Below are positions 35,762 through 43,779 of a DNA stretch of 64,000 nucleotides, piece after piece; within the stretch, counting starts at the first letter, position 1; every line of letters starts with the position of its first letter. Below the pieces are notes generated by a model that searched no databases, was not told the DNA's origin, and saw only the letters and a list, made by a program, of their open reading frames with translations. The DNA is from DASYGT01 sp035999365 (GTDB lineage: Bacteria; Actinomycetota; Actinomycetes; Mycobacteriales; Jatrophihabitantaceae), in contig DASYGT010000023.1 in assembly GCA_035999365.1 (NCBI GenBank), positions 49,942 through 113,941 of the forward strand, in the 5' to 3' direction. Position numbers and translations under genes: made by a program.

Positions 35762-35787
35762 TGAGGGCGGCGAGGCGGCGAGGGCGG

Positions 35788-36228
35788 TCAGTCGGCGACG
35801 CGTACCGCGATCGCGGGGTCGATGCGCGCGGCGTTGCGTGCCGGTGCGAAGGTCGCGGCGAGCGAGGCGATCACCGACGCGACGGCCAGCAGCACGACCG
35901 TCTGCCATCGCGAACTGCTGGGGGTCGACGCCTGGTTGAACGCCTGGAAGATGAAGCCCATCGCGTGAGCGCGATGCGTGGTGCGCTGCGCGTCGGACAT
36001 CGCGAACAGATCACGCCCGTCGACCTCGACGGTCCCTCCGTCGATGCTGTCGAGACCGGACAGGCAATTGAGCAATGTGGTCTTGCCGGAGCCCGAAGGT
36101 CCCATGATCCCGACGAGCTCGCCGCCATCGACGGCCAGATTGAGATCACGAAGAGCCGCCACCTCCGTACCGCCGACGCGGTAGAGCTTGGTGACGCCGC
36201 GGGCGACGAGCAGGGGGGTGGCGGTCAT
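35788..36228 (-). pseudogene. Remnant of a LolD/MacB-type ABC system (in-frame deletion fusion)
   Basis: From ATG 36228 the frame encodes the first 100 or so residues of a LolD/MacB-type ATPase: LLVARGVTKLYRVGGTEV, Walker A GPSGSGKTTLLNC, then HAMGFIFQAFN at the Q-loop. Immediately after, near 35905-35934, it jumps to the C-terminal tail of an FtsX/MacB permease (QTVVLLAVASVIASLAATF, then PARNAARIDPAIAVRV). The signature motif, Walker B and most of the permease are missing. One internal deletion that removed the rest of both genes while keeping frame explains this best. The product cannot hydrolyse ATP. Confidence 0.8.
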
Positions 36229-36248
36229 GGTCTTCGGGTTCGCTCGAG

Positions 36249-36413
36249 TCAAGCCTGGTCGGCGTTGGCGCCGAGCTTGTCGAGCAGGTTGCGGATTGCC
36301 TGGACGACGTCGGCCTCGTCGTGCCCGAAGTCGCTCTGTAGCGCGTGCAGTGCGTTCTTGACGAGGTGCAGTTCGTCTTCGGTGAGTTCGATCGTCACGG
36401 TGGTGGCGTTCAT
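36249..36413 (-). CDS. 54-residue helical protein, conserved actinobacterial type
   Basis: The ATG at 36413 has AAAGGA upstream. The product, MNATTVTIELTEDELHLVKN followed by ALHALQSDFGHDEADVVQAI and a short tail, is acidic and predicted all-helical after one N-terminal strand. Similar 'LTxDELxLVxxAL...DFGHDExDV' small proteins recur in actinomycetes, but I know no function. A near-perfect DosR-like box lies 57 bp upstream, so it is a candidate small regulon member. The broken ABC gene follows after 20 bp. Confidence 0.65.
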   Translation of the reverse strand: MNATTVTIELTEDELHLVKNALHALQSDFGHDEADVVQAIRNLLDKLGANADQA

Positions 36414-36469
36414 GGCAGGTCCTTTCGTGTTGTCGAGCCAAGTCTTTCCGTTGCGACAAGCGCCGGGAT

Positions 36470-36484
36470 GGGGCAAAAGTCCCC
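36470..36484. promoter_or_regulatory. DosR-like box upstream of the 54-residue gene
   Basis: GGGGCAAAAGTCCCC; the minus strand reads GGGGACTTTTGCCCC, close to the mycobacterial core GGGACT..., and contains the full 13-mer GGGACTTTTGCCC. It ends 57 bp from the small-gene start. Confidence 0.75.
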
Positions 36485-36498
36485 GACCCGGCCGGGAC

Positions 36499-36960
36499 CT
36501 ACGGCTCGACAGGGGGCGGCGGACGATCGCCGTGAACGACGAGAACCGGGCACGTCGCGTGCTCGGCCACTGCGGCGCTCACCGAGCCGAGGAGAAGCCC
36601 GGCAAAGCCGCCGTGTCCGCGACTGCCGACGACGAGGAGCTCGGCATCGCGGCCCTCGAAGAGGAGCACGTGGGCAGGATTTCCCTCCCGGACGAACGTG
36701 CGCAGGTTTCCAGGCCGGTCCGGGCCGAACGCGCTATCGATGGCCTCACTCTGAGCCTTCGCCATGTCGTCGCCGGGGTTCCACCCGTCCGGCAGCATCG
36801 ACCAGCCGTAGGCGATCGGGTAGTCCCATGCCGTGACGACGTCGAGCCAGGCGCCGGATTTCGATGCGAAGTCGGCGGCCCACCGCAGCGCCTGTTCGGA
36901 CTGCGCCGAGCCGTCGATTCCGACCACCACGCGTGCCTTCTTGTCCTGTCGTTCGGTCAC
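36499..36960 (-). CDS. Single-domain universal stress protein
   Basis: 153 residues from a GTG at 36960 preceded by AGGGAG; the longer upstream frame is antisense to the dehydrogenase gene. ARVVVGIDGSAQSEQALRWA opens the domain, and VVGSRGHGGFAGLLLGSVS is a canonical ATP-binding G-x2-G-x9-G-S motif, ending in CPVLVVHG. It follows the alcohol dehydrogenase gene by 20 bp and probably shares its transcript. Confidence 0.9.
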   Translation of the reverse strand: MTERQDKKARVVVGIDGSAQSEQALRWAADFASKSGAWLDVVTAWDYPIAYGWSMLPDGWNPGDDMAKAQSEAIDSAFGPDRPGNLRTFVREGNPAHVLLFEGRDAELLVVGSRGHGGFAGLLLGSVSAAVAEHATCPVLVVHGDRPPPPVEP

Positions 36961-36980
36961 GTCGAGCTCCCTGATGTCGG

Positions 36981-38027
36981 TCACGATCCGGTGCGGAACA
37001 GGGCCACCTTGAGCGCCCCGGTGTCTGCGGCCTGCGCGAAGACGTCGTACGCCTCGAGCATTTCGTCCATCCCGAATCGGTGTGTGATGAAGTCCGTAGT
37101 CTTGATCTGGCCGGTCTCGACCATCCCCAGAAGCGTCGGTGTCGAGTACGTGTCGACGAGGCCCGTGGTGATCGTGACGTTCTTGATCCACAACGTCTCG
37201 AGGTGAAGCGTGACGGGCTTGCCGTGGACGCCGACGTTTGCGACCCGCCCGCCGGGGCGGACGAGCTCGGTGCACAGCTCGAACGACTCCGGAGTGCCGA
37301 CCGCTTCGATCACGACGTCGGCACCGAGGCCGCCCGTCAGCTTCTTGACGGTCTCGACCGGCGACTCCTCCAGGGTCAAGGTGCTGCTGGCTCCGAACTC
37401 CAACGCAGCGTCGAGCCGCGTCTTGGCGGGGTCGATCGCGATGATGTGCGAGGCGCTGAACAGCTTCGCGCCCTTGATCGCGGCGAGCCCGATCGGACCG
37501 GCGCCGACGACTGCGACGACATCTCCGGGCCGGACAGCGCCGTTCAGCACGCCGACCTCGTAGCCCGTGGGAAGGATGTCGGCCAGCATCAGCGCGTCCT
37601 CGTCGGTGATGGAGGCCGGCAGCAGGTGCAGGGAGCGGTCAGCGAACGGGGTGCGAACGTATTCCGCCTGCGTCCCGTCGATGAGGTGTCCAAGGATCCA
37701 ACCGCCGCCACCGAGGCACTGCCCGTAACTGCCGATACGGCAGTACCGGCATCGACCGCATGCGGAGATGCACGACACCAGCACGCGGTCTCCGACGGAG
37801 ACCGTCCGGACTGCGCTGCCGACTTGCTCGACGACGCCGACTGCCTCGTGGCCGAGGATGCGGCCAGGAGTCACTTCGGGGACATCGCCCTTCAGGATGT
37901 GCAGATCGGTGCCGCAGATGGTGACGGCATCGACGCGGACGATCGCATCCTCCGCGTCGATCAGTTCGGGCTTGGGTGTGTCGGCCCAGGAACGCCGCCC
38001 AGGGCCCCCGTAGACGAGCGCCTTCAT
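36981..38027 (-). CDS. Zinc-dependent alcohol dehydrogenase (MDR family)
   Basis: 348 residues. Catalytic zinc ligands Cys38 (TICGTDLH), His60 and Glu61 (LGHEAVG) and the four structural cysteines C90, C93, C96 and C104 are present. The Rossmann motif AVVGAGPIGLAAIKGAKL follows. It belongs to the threonine dehydrogenase/formaldehyde-dehydrogenase-like branch of medium-chain dehydrogenases; the alcohol or aldehyde substrate is not deducible. It could reoxidise NADH as a fermentative step. It overlaps the Lys-rich protein gene upstream by 4 nt. Confidence 0.9.
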   Translation of the reverse strand: MKALVYGGPGRRSWADTPKPELIDAEDAIVRVDAVTICGTDLHILKGDVPEVTPGRILGHEAVGVVEQVGSAVRTVSVGDRVLVSCISACGRCRYCRIGSYGQCLGGGGWILGHLIDGTQAEYVRTPFADRSLHLLPASITDEDALMLADILPTGYEVGVLNGAVRPGDVVAVVGAGPIGLAAIKGAKLFSASHIIAIDPAKTRLDAALEFGASSTLTLEESPVETVKKLTGGLGADVVIEAVGTPESFELCTELVRPGGRVANVGVHGKPVTLHLETLWIKNVTITTGLVDTYSTPTLLGMVETGQIKTTDFITHRFGMDEMLEAYDVFAQAADTGALKVALFRTGS

Positions 38028-38467
38028 GACCGCGCCGCCTTGGTGAGCAGCTTCGTGGTTGCCGGCTTCGCTGCCGGGGCGCGACGCACTGATTTGTGGG
38101 GTGCGGTCGAGCGTGCAGCGATGCGAGGCGTCGCCTTCTTGGCGGTGGTCGCCTTCTTGGCGGTCGTGATCACGCGCTGCCGAACATCGTCGCGGGTCGT
38201 GGCGAATGTCGCTGTCAGCGCATCGCGGACCGTGGTGACGAGTTCGGTGATCTGCTTGCGCAGTGCCGGCTCACGCACGAGGTCGCTCGCCGCGGAGGCT
38301 GTCTCTTCGAGCGCGCGCTGCAGTGAGCGCAGTGCCTGCTCGAGCGCAGTGCGGTCGGCCTTGCCGTCCGAGGCAAGCTCGCCGAAGCGAGCATGGACGG
38401 TGTGTCCCAGCGATGTCAGCTGTGCGTTGACCTCGCGCCAAGGGTCTCGAGCCTTCTTGATTGTCAT
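38024..38467 (-). CDS. Histone-H1-like Lys/Ala-rich protein
   Basis: 147 residues from ATG 38467 with a strong AAAAGGAGA site. The first 90 or so residues are helical and acidic/basic mixed (DPWREVNAQLTSLGHTVHAR..., LEQALRSLQRALEETASAAS). The last 45 are rich in Lys, Ala, Thr and Arg with two KKAT/AKKAT repeats, resembling H1-like or PhaF-like nucleoid-binding tails. DNA binding is inferred from composition only. It heads the operon with the dehydrogenase and a Usp gene. Confidence 0.65.
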   Translation of the reverse strand: MTIKKARDPWREVNAQLTSLGHTVHARFGELASDGKADRTALEQALRSLQRALEETASAASDLVREPALRKQITELVTTVRDALTATFATTRDDVRQRVITTAKKATTAKKATPRIAARSTAPHKSVRRAPAAKPATTKLLTKAARS

Positions 38468-38767
38468 GATGCATCTCCTTTTCTGGACGGGTTCCTGTCG
38501 CCGGTGCGGTCGGAACCCGAGGTCATGCGGCGGTGGTGGGGTGGTCACCCGCACTCCTTCGCGGCATCGGTCGCTCGCTCCAGCCTGTGCTGACGGGGCG
38601 GCCCGCTACAGGGGCTTAGGTCACGGCGCCCTCAGGACTCTCGGCGCCGCCGCGAAGAGGCGCGCCCGGCGGCCATCGCTGATGCACGGTGCAGACGGGA
38701 CGACTGGCTAGGCGCTTTGGGGCGTTGGTCCCTGCTTTCGAGCCGATCTGCCCGAGAGGCTTGACGC
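38468..38767. promoter_or_regulatory. Divergent regulatory region with two DosR-like boxes
   Basis: 300 bp without a gene. GGGGCTTAGGTCAC (38611-38624) reads GTGACCTAAGCCCC on the minus strand and is 144 bp from the H1-like gene. GGGGCGTTGGTCCC (38719-38732) reads GGGACCAACGCCCC, a full 13-mer match, and is 36 bp from the acyl-CoA synthetase start. No other structure was recognised. Confidence 0.65.
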
Positions 38768-41479
38768 ATGGTGATGACTGCCCCCGAAACGCCCGAGATC
38801 GACGCTGTCCGCTCCGACGGCGGTCTGGTTCACATCCGCACCGTGACACCCGAGGATCTTCCGGCGCTGCACGAGCTGCACAGTGCCGTCAGCGATCGAT
38901 CGATCTACCTGCGTTTCTTCAGTCTCAGCCGGGCGACTGCCGACGCGTACGTCGATTCCCTCGCCCGCCCCGCCACCGCCGCGCACCAGGCTCTGGTGGC
39001 CAGCATCCGCGGGCGCATCGTCGGCCTGGCCGTGTTCGAGCGCGTCGGTGACGCCGCGGCCGAGTTCGCTTTGCTCGTTGCCGACGACTGCCGGCACGAG
39101 GGGATCGGAACCCTGCTCCTCGAGCACCTGGCCAGCGTCGCGCGCCATGCGGGGATCTCGACCTTCGTCGGTGAGGTTCTTGCCGAGAACGCGGCGATGA
39201 TCGAGGTGCTGCACGCGCTCGGGTTCGACATGCGCCTGGTTCCCGACCGCGACGTCCTGCGCGTCGAGTTCGATCTCGAGCCGCGCGATCGGGCCTTGTT
39301 CGCACTGGCCGACCGCGAGCGCGCAGCCGACGCGGCGAGCCTGCGGCCGCTTCTCGACCCGCGATCGGTCGCAGTCATCGGTGCCGGTACCAAGCCCGGT
39401 TCGGTCGGCCGCCAGGTGCTGGCGAACATCATCGACGGTGGCTTCACCGGTGCCGTGTACGCCGTCAATCCCCGGCACAAGTCGGTGCTCGGCGTTCCGT
39501 GCTTCGCCTCACCCGATCTGCTTCCGATCCCGGTCGACCTCGTCGTCATCGCAGTGCCGGCACCGGCCGTCCCCGACCTACTGCGTGAGTGTGGCGTACG
39601 GGGTGTGCGCGCCGCGGTCCTGCTCACCGCCGGATTCGGCGAATCAGGCCACGCCGGCGCGGCCCTGCAGGACTCGGTCCTGTCGGTGGCTCGCGAGTAC
39701 GGCATCCGGCTGGTGGGCCCGAACTGCGTGGGCGTGGTCAACACCGCGCAGGGCGTGTCACTCGACGCGACTTTCGCCCGTCTGCCGATGAAGCGCGGCA
39801 CCTTCGCGCTGCTGTCGCAATCGGGGGCATTCGGCATCGGATTCCTCATCGCCGCTGCCCGGCGCGGTGTGGGCATCTCCCAATTCGTGTCCATCGGGAA
39901 CAAGGCCGATGTCAGCGGCAACGACCTGCTGCTGGCCTGGGAATGCGACAGCCGCACGCAGGTGATCGGCATGTACCTCGAGTCGGTCGGCAACGCCCGC
40001 AAGTTCGCGCGCATCGCGCGGCGGGTGGCCGGCCGCAAGCCGATTCTCGCGATCAAGTCCGGCCGCACGTCCGCCGGGCAGCGTGCAGGCGCGTCGCACA
40101 CCGCGGCCGCGGCGACCTCGGACGTCGCGATGGACGCGATGTTCGCCGAGGCCGGCGTCATCCGGGTGTCCAGCATCGAGGAGATGCTCGACGCCTCCCG
40201 AGTCCTCACCGACCAGCCTGCGCCGGCGGGACCCGGCGTGCTGATCGTCGGCAACTCCGGCGGCCCGGGCATCCTCGCCGCTGATGCCGCGGCCGCCGCG
40301 GGGCTGAACGTACTGGAGCTCGACGAGCAGACCATGCACCGCCTGCGCGAGTGCGTGCCCTCGGCCGCCTCGGTGCAGAATCCGATCGACCTCGGCGCTG
40401 CCGTGGCACCGCGGGATATCGCCGCCGCACTGCAGGTCGTGCTCGATGCGCCTGGTGTCGACGCCGTCCTGACGGTGTTCACCGACGTCGCGGTGACGGA
40501 CGCAGACGCCCTTCTCACCGAAATCGCGCTTGCGGCCGCGCACACTGCCAAGCCGGTCGTCGCGACCCAGGTCGGTGGAGAGCAGCAGTCGATCGACCTG
40601 CCGGGCACCGCTCGGTCGCTGCCCGTCTTCGAATTCCCCGAATCGGCCGCTGCTGCGTTGGGCGTCGCCTACCGGTATTCGCTGATCCGCGGGCGCGATA
40701 CCGAGCCGGTCGTGCCCCCTACGGATACCGACCACGGTGCGGCGAAACAGATCGTCGAGTCTGCGCTCGCCGCGAGCGCGACATGGCTCGACCCTGCGCA
40801 GGTCGCTCGGCTGCTCGGTAGCTACGGGATTTCTACCGCGGCCCAACGTGTCGCACACGACGCAGATTCGGCGGTTGCTGCTGCAGACGAGATCGGCTAC
40901 CCGGTCGCATTGAAGGTCAGCGCGTCGGCCGTGGTGCACAAGACGGACGTGGGCGGTGTGCGTCTCGGGTTGGCGGATGCCGACGGTGTGCGCGAGGCCG
41001 TCGCGGACATCGACGCCGCGGTGTCGATCCCGCACGAATTCCTGGTGCAGCAGATGTCCTTGCCGGGCGTCGAGCTGATCATCGGTGCGGTGCGCGATCC
41101 CCATGTCGGGCCGATGGTCATGGTCGGTGCCGGCGGCATACTGGCCGATCTTGTTGACGACCGCGCGTTCCGCCTCGCACCACTGCGCTCCGGCCACGCC
41201 GCCGAGATGATCGCCGGCCTGCGCTGCTCCCGGCTGCTCGACGGGTACCGGGGGCGTCCGGCCGCCGACCGGGATGCCGTCCGCGATGTATTGGTGCGGG
41301 TGGCGGCGTTGGTCTCGGAGGTTCCCGAGATCGTCGAGCTCGATCTGAATCCACTCGTGTGCACTCCTGGTGGCGTCGTCGTCGTCGATGCGCGCGTACA
41401 CCTCGCGCCGCCGCCGGACCTCCCCGATCCGTTCGTCCGCGAACTGCGCACCCCGAAACACTCGAAAGGAACGTCATGA
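38768..41479 (+). CDS. GNAT acetyltransferase fused to ADP-forming acyl-CoA synthetase
   Basis: 903 residues. An N-terminal GNAT domain (about 20-170) has the acetyl-CoA loop RHEGIG (109-114). Then the CoA-binding domain (SVAVIGAGTKPGSVGRQVL), the CoA-ligase domain with phospho-acceptor His444 (GASHTAAAAT), and a C-terminal ATP-grasp domain (PVALKVSASAVVHKTDVGGV; ELDLNPL near the end). This is the domain set of Pat/PatZ-type lysine acetyltransferases, with the GNAT domain first rather than last. In many Pat proteins the ligase half is inactive, but the catalytic His is kept here, so it might also make ATP from acetyl-CoA. It overlaps the next gene by 4 nt. Confidence 0.9.
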   Translation: MVMTAPETPEIDAVRSDGGLVHIRTVTPEDLPALHELHSAVSDRSIYLRFFSLSRATADAYVDSLARPATAAHQALVASIRGRIVGLAVFERVGDAAAEFALLVADDCRHEGIGTLLLEHLASVARHAGISTFVGEVLAENAAMIEVLHALGFDMRLVPDRDVLRVEFDLEPRDRALFALADRERAADAASLRPLLDPRSVAVIGAGTKPGSVGRQVLANIIDGGFTGAVYAVNPRHKSVLGVPCFASPDLLPIPVDLVVIAVPAPAVPDLLRECGVRGVRAAVLLTAGFGESGHAGAALQDSVLSVAREYGIRLVGPNCVGVVNTAQGVSLDATFARLPMKRGTFALLSQSGAFGIGFLIAAARRGVGISQFVSIGNKADVSGNDLLLAWECDSRTQVIGMYLESVGNARKFARIARRVAGRKPILAIKSGRTSAGQRAGASHTAAAATSDVAMDAMFAEAGVIRVSSIEEMLDASRVLTDQPAPAGPGVLIVGNSGGPGILAADAAAAAGLNVLELDEQTMHRLRECVPSAASVQNPIDLGAAVAPRDIAAALQVVLDAPGVDAVLTVFTDVAVTDADALLTEIALAAAHTAKPVVATQVGGEQQSIDLPGTARSLPVFEFPESAAAALGVAYRYSLIRGRDTEPVVPPTDTDHGAAKQIVESALAASATWLDPAQVARLLGSYGISTAAQRVAHDADSAVAAADEIGYPVALKVSASAVVHKTDVGGVRLGLADADGVREAVADIDAAVSIPHEFLVQQMSLPGVELIIGAVRDPHVGPMVMVGAGGILADLVDDRAFRLAPLRSGHAAEMIAGLRCSRLLDGYRGRPAADRDAVRDVLVRVAALVSEVPEIVELDLNPLVCTPGGVVVVDARVHLAPPPDLPDPFVRELRTPKHSKGTS

Positions 41480-42351
41480 CCGCTTCTCTGGCCTCCTCTG
41501 TCGTCGTCGGCGTCGACGGCTCACCCGGTTCCGAGGCCGCCCTGGACTGGGCCGTCGGCGAAGCTCGTGCGCGTGGTCTTGGCCTGCACGTGATTCACGG
41601 CTTCGGCCGGGAACTCGCCGTCGCGTCCATGGGGGTGATCGGACGGTTCCCTGTGCCCGACACGGCCGCGATCGCGGCTGCCGCACGTCGCTTGCTGGAC
41701 CACGCGGTCAGGCGCGCCCGCGAGAGCGCACCCGATGTGCCAGTCAGCCATGAGCTGGACGAGGACGATGCGGTCACCACGCTGGTGCAGTGTTCTGCCT
41801 CGTCGCCACTCGTGGTCGTCGGGTCACGGCGCCGCGGTCCGATCGGTTCGGCCGTCCTCGGTTCCGTCGGCGCGGCCGTGGCAGCAGGCGCGCACGGCCC
41901 TGTCGTGGTGGTGCGGGGCCCGGCCGGCATCCCCGCGGAACATCCTTGCGTCGTTGTCGGCGTGGATCTGTTCGTTCAGTCCGACGACGTCATGCGGTTT
42001 GCGTTCGAGCACGCCGAGCGCGGCGGCATGCACCTCGAGGTTCTCTGCTGCTGGTCTCCGGACCTGCTCGCCGGCATGATGTGGCGCCCGCAGCAGCCGG
42101 CGCCCGCCTGGGTGGTCGACAAGCTTGCAGAGATCGTCCGCCCGTACGAATCCGAGTTCCCGCATGTCAAGGTGCACAGCGCGGTGGTTCGCGACCATGC
42201 GGTCGACGGCCTCGTCGCGGCGGCCGATGCTCAGGCGCTTGTTGTCGTCGGCAGCACGACACGGCATCCCCGTGTCGGTTCGCTGCTCGGTTCGGTGAGT
42301 CAGGGCGTGCTGCACCACGTCACCTGCCCGGTCGCGGTGGTGCCGACGTAG
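41476..42351 (+). CDS. Tandem universal stress protein
   Basis: 291 residues with GAAAGGA upstream. Domain 1: SVVVGVDGSPGSEAALDWAV and VVGSRRRGPIGSAVLGSVG. Domain 2: PCVVVGVDLFVQSDDVMRFA and VVGSTTRHPRVGSLLGSVS ending in CPVAVVP. Both domains keep the terminal ATP-binding glycines in recognisable form. It is translationally coupled to the GNAT/acyl-CoA synthetase, suggesting a functional partnership; some mycobacterial Usp proteins bind cAMP or are acetylated by Pat enzymes, so it is a candidate substrate (inference). Confidence 0.9.
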   Translation: MTASLASSVVVGVDGSPGSEAALDWAVGEARARGLGLHVIHGFGRELAVASMGVIGRFPVPDTAAIAAAARRLLDHAVRRARESAPDVPVSHELDEDDAVTTLVQCSASSPLVVVGSRRRGPIGSAVLGSVGAAVAAGAHGPVVVVRGPAGIPAEHPCVVVGVDLFVQSDDVMRFAFEHAERGGMHLEVLCCWSPDLLAGMMWRPQQPAPAWVVDKLAEIVRPYESEFPHVKVHSAVVRDHAVDGLVAAADAQALVVVGSTTRHPRVGSLLGSVSQGVLHHVTCPVAVVPT

Positions 42352-42505
42352 GCGCGGTCAGGACGCCTGCGCTGTGCGAAGTCGGACAATGCGTGCCAGT
42401 TCGGGAGAGCCTTGCATTCATGTTTGATTGACGTTAAGTTTGGCCGCCAAGCGGGGTTACACCAGGCGTAACGGGCGGGGAACGCCGTGTCGACGAGGAC
42501 CCCCT

Positions 42506-43570
42506 ATGGCCACCCCGGCTCGCTTCTTCATCGCGATCATGGCCGCAACTGCCGCCCTGCTCGCTGTTCCGACGGCAGCATCTGCCCGGCTCCCCTTCCC
42601 TCATCGGCATCCGTCGCCCTCACCGACGCCGACGCAGACGACCACGCCCACGCCGACGCCGACGCCCACGCCCACGCCGACCACCGCGACGCCGACGCCG
42701 ACCGACACCACCGCGACGCCGACGCCGACCGACACCACCCCTACGCCGACGCCGACGACGACACCGCCGCCCGTCTCGGACGGCTCGTGTGGGGGCGAGG
42801 TCGTGATGAAGGCCGACGGCACACCATGGGTGTGCACGTTCGACGACGAGTTCGACTCGAGCACGCTCGACACCTCGAAGTGGACGACCGTGACGACCTC
42901 GCAGACCGGCTACCACTCCGGTCCGGAATGCTTCGTCGACAGCAGCAACAATGTGTCCATCGCGAACGGCGTGCTGAGCCTCACTGTGCGTCAGGAGGCA
43001 GCGCCCTTCGTCTGTGTCTCCTCGAGCGGCACCAACTACACGAGCCAGTACACGAGCGGTTCGATCACCACGGCCAACAAGTTCACCCAGACCTACGGTC
43101 GGTTCGAGGTGAGCGCGGCCTTCCCGGCTGCCGCAGTGGCCGGTCTGCAGAGTGCGCTGTGGCTCTACCCCGCGAACGCGGTCAAATACGGTGTATGGCC
43201 GTGGTCCGGCGAAATCGACTTCGCGGAGGAGTACAGCAAGTACGCCGATCGTGCGATCCCGTACATCCACTACGTGCCGAACATCCTCGATCTGCACGTG
43301 ACGAACAACTACTGCACGCTCAACACGATCTCGGCCTTCCACGACTACGTCGTCGAGTGGACGCCGTCGACGATCACGATCACCTACGACGGCAAGGTGT
43401 GCACCAGCGACGCCTGGTCGCCGTTGTCACTGCTGAAGCCGAAGCCATTCGACTCGCCGTTCTTCCTCTCGCTGACGCAGGCACTCGGCATCGGCACGAA
43501 CGCCTTCGTCGCCGGTACCACGCCATTGCCGGCGACGACGAAGGTCGATTACGTCCGCGTCTGGTCGTAG
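42506..43570 (+). CDS. Secreted glycoside hydrolase family 16 enzyme
   Basis: 354 residues from ATG 42506 (GAGG upstream). Signal peptide about 1-28 (FFIAIMAATAALLAVPTAASA), a Pro/Thr linker at about 34-90 made of TPTPT repeats, then a GH16 jelly-roll domain. The catalytic motif E-x-D-x-x-E is intact as GEIDFAE (Glu236, Asp238, Glu241), so it should cleave beta-1,3, beta-1,3-1,4 or related glucans or galactans with retention. The coding repeats at about 42640-42770 include near-duplicate ACGCCGACGCCGACC units that may vary in length. It lies between the stress island and the ter operon and relates to neither. Confidence 0.88.
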   Translation: MATPARFFIAIMAATAALLAVPTAASARLPFPHRHPSPSPTPTQTTTPTPTPTPTPTPTTATPTPTDTTATPTPTDTTPTPTPTTTPPPVSDGSCGGEVVMKADGTPWVCTFDDEFDSSTLDTSKWTTVTTSQTGYHSGPECFVDSSNNVSIANGVLSLTVRQEAAPFVCVSSSGTNYTSQYTSGSITTANKFTQTYGRFEVSAAFPAAAVAGLQSALWLYPANAVKYGVWPWSGEIDFAEEYSKYADRAIPYIHYVPNILDLHVTNNYCTLNTISAFHDYVVEWTPSTITITYDGKVCTSDAWSPLSLLKPKPFDSPFFLSLTQALGIGTNAFVAGTTPLPATTKVDYVRVWS

Positions 43571-43590
43571 CCGCTCCGATTGAACACGTG

Positions 43591-43634
43591 CACACGGGCC
43601 CGGTCCGCTTCGGCGAGCCGGGCCCGGCCGTGTG
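43591..43634 (+). terminator. Hairpin after the GH16 gene
   Basis: CACACGGGCCCGG at 43591-43603 pairs with CCGGGC and CCGTGTG at 43618-43634, leaving a four-base bulge. It is a GC-rich stem 20 bp past the stop, without a T tract, as is common in actinomycetes. Confidence 0.5.
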
Positions 43635-43640
43635 ACGTGG

Positions 43641-43684
43641 GGATTGCGCGGCAGCGCGTCGTGTGGATTGCGCGGCAGCGCGTC
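43641..43684. repeat. Two tandem 24-bp repeats
   Basis: GGATTGCGCGGCAGCGCGTC occurs at 43641-43660 and again at 43665-43684, with a four-base spacer. It lies in the 209-bp gap after the GH16 gene. No function is evident. Confidence 0.8.
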
Positions 43685-43779
43685 TTGCCGGGCCGGCCCG
43701 CCGGCTGTGCGAGCATTCCTGCTCAACCTGGGACTCCCGCCCGTCGGCGGCGCTCCCACCAGACGAGGGGGCGCATGTC

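Noticed and set aside
35905..36228. A functional small ABC protein instead of a pseudogene
   Set aside because: The signature motif and Walker B are missing, so it cannot form an ATPase; the tail clearly comes from a permease.
42640..42770. Minisatellite or CRISPR-like repeat
   Set aside because: The repeats are in-frame codons of a Pro/Thr linker in the GH16 enzyme, with no spacers.
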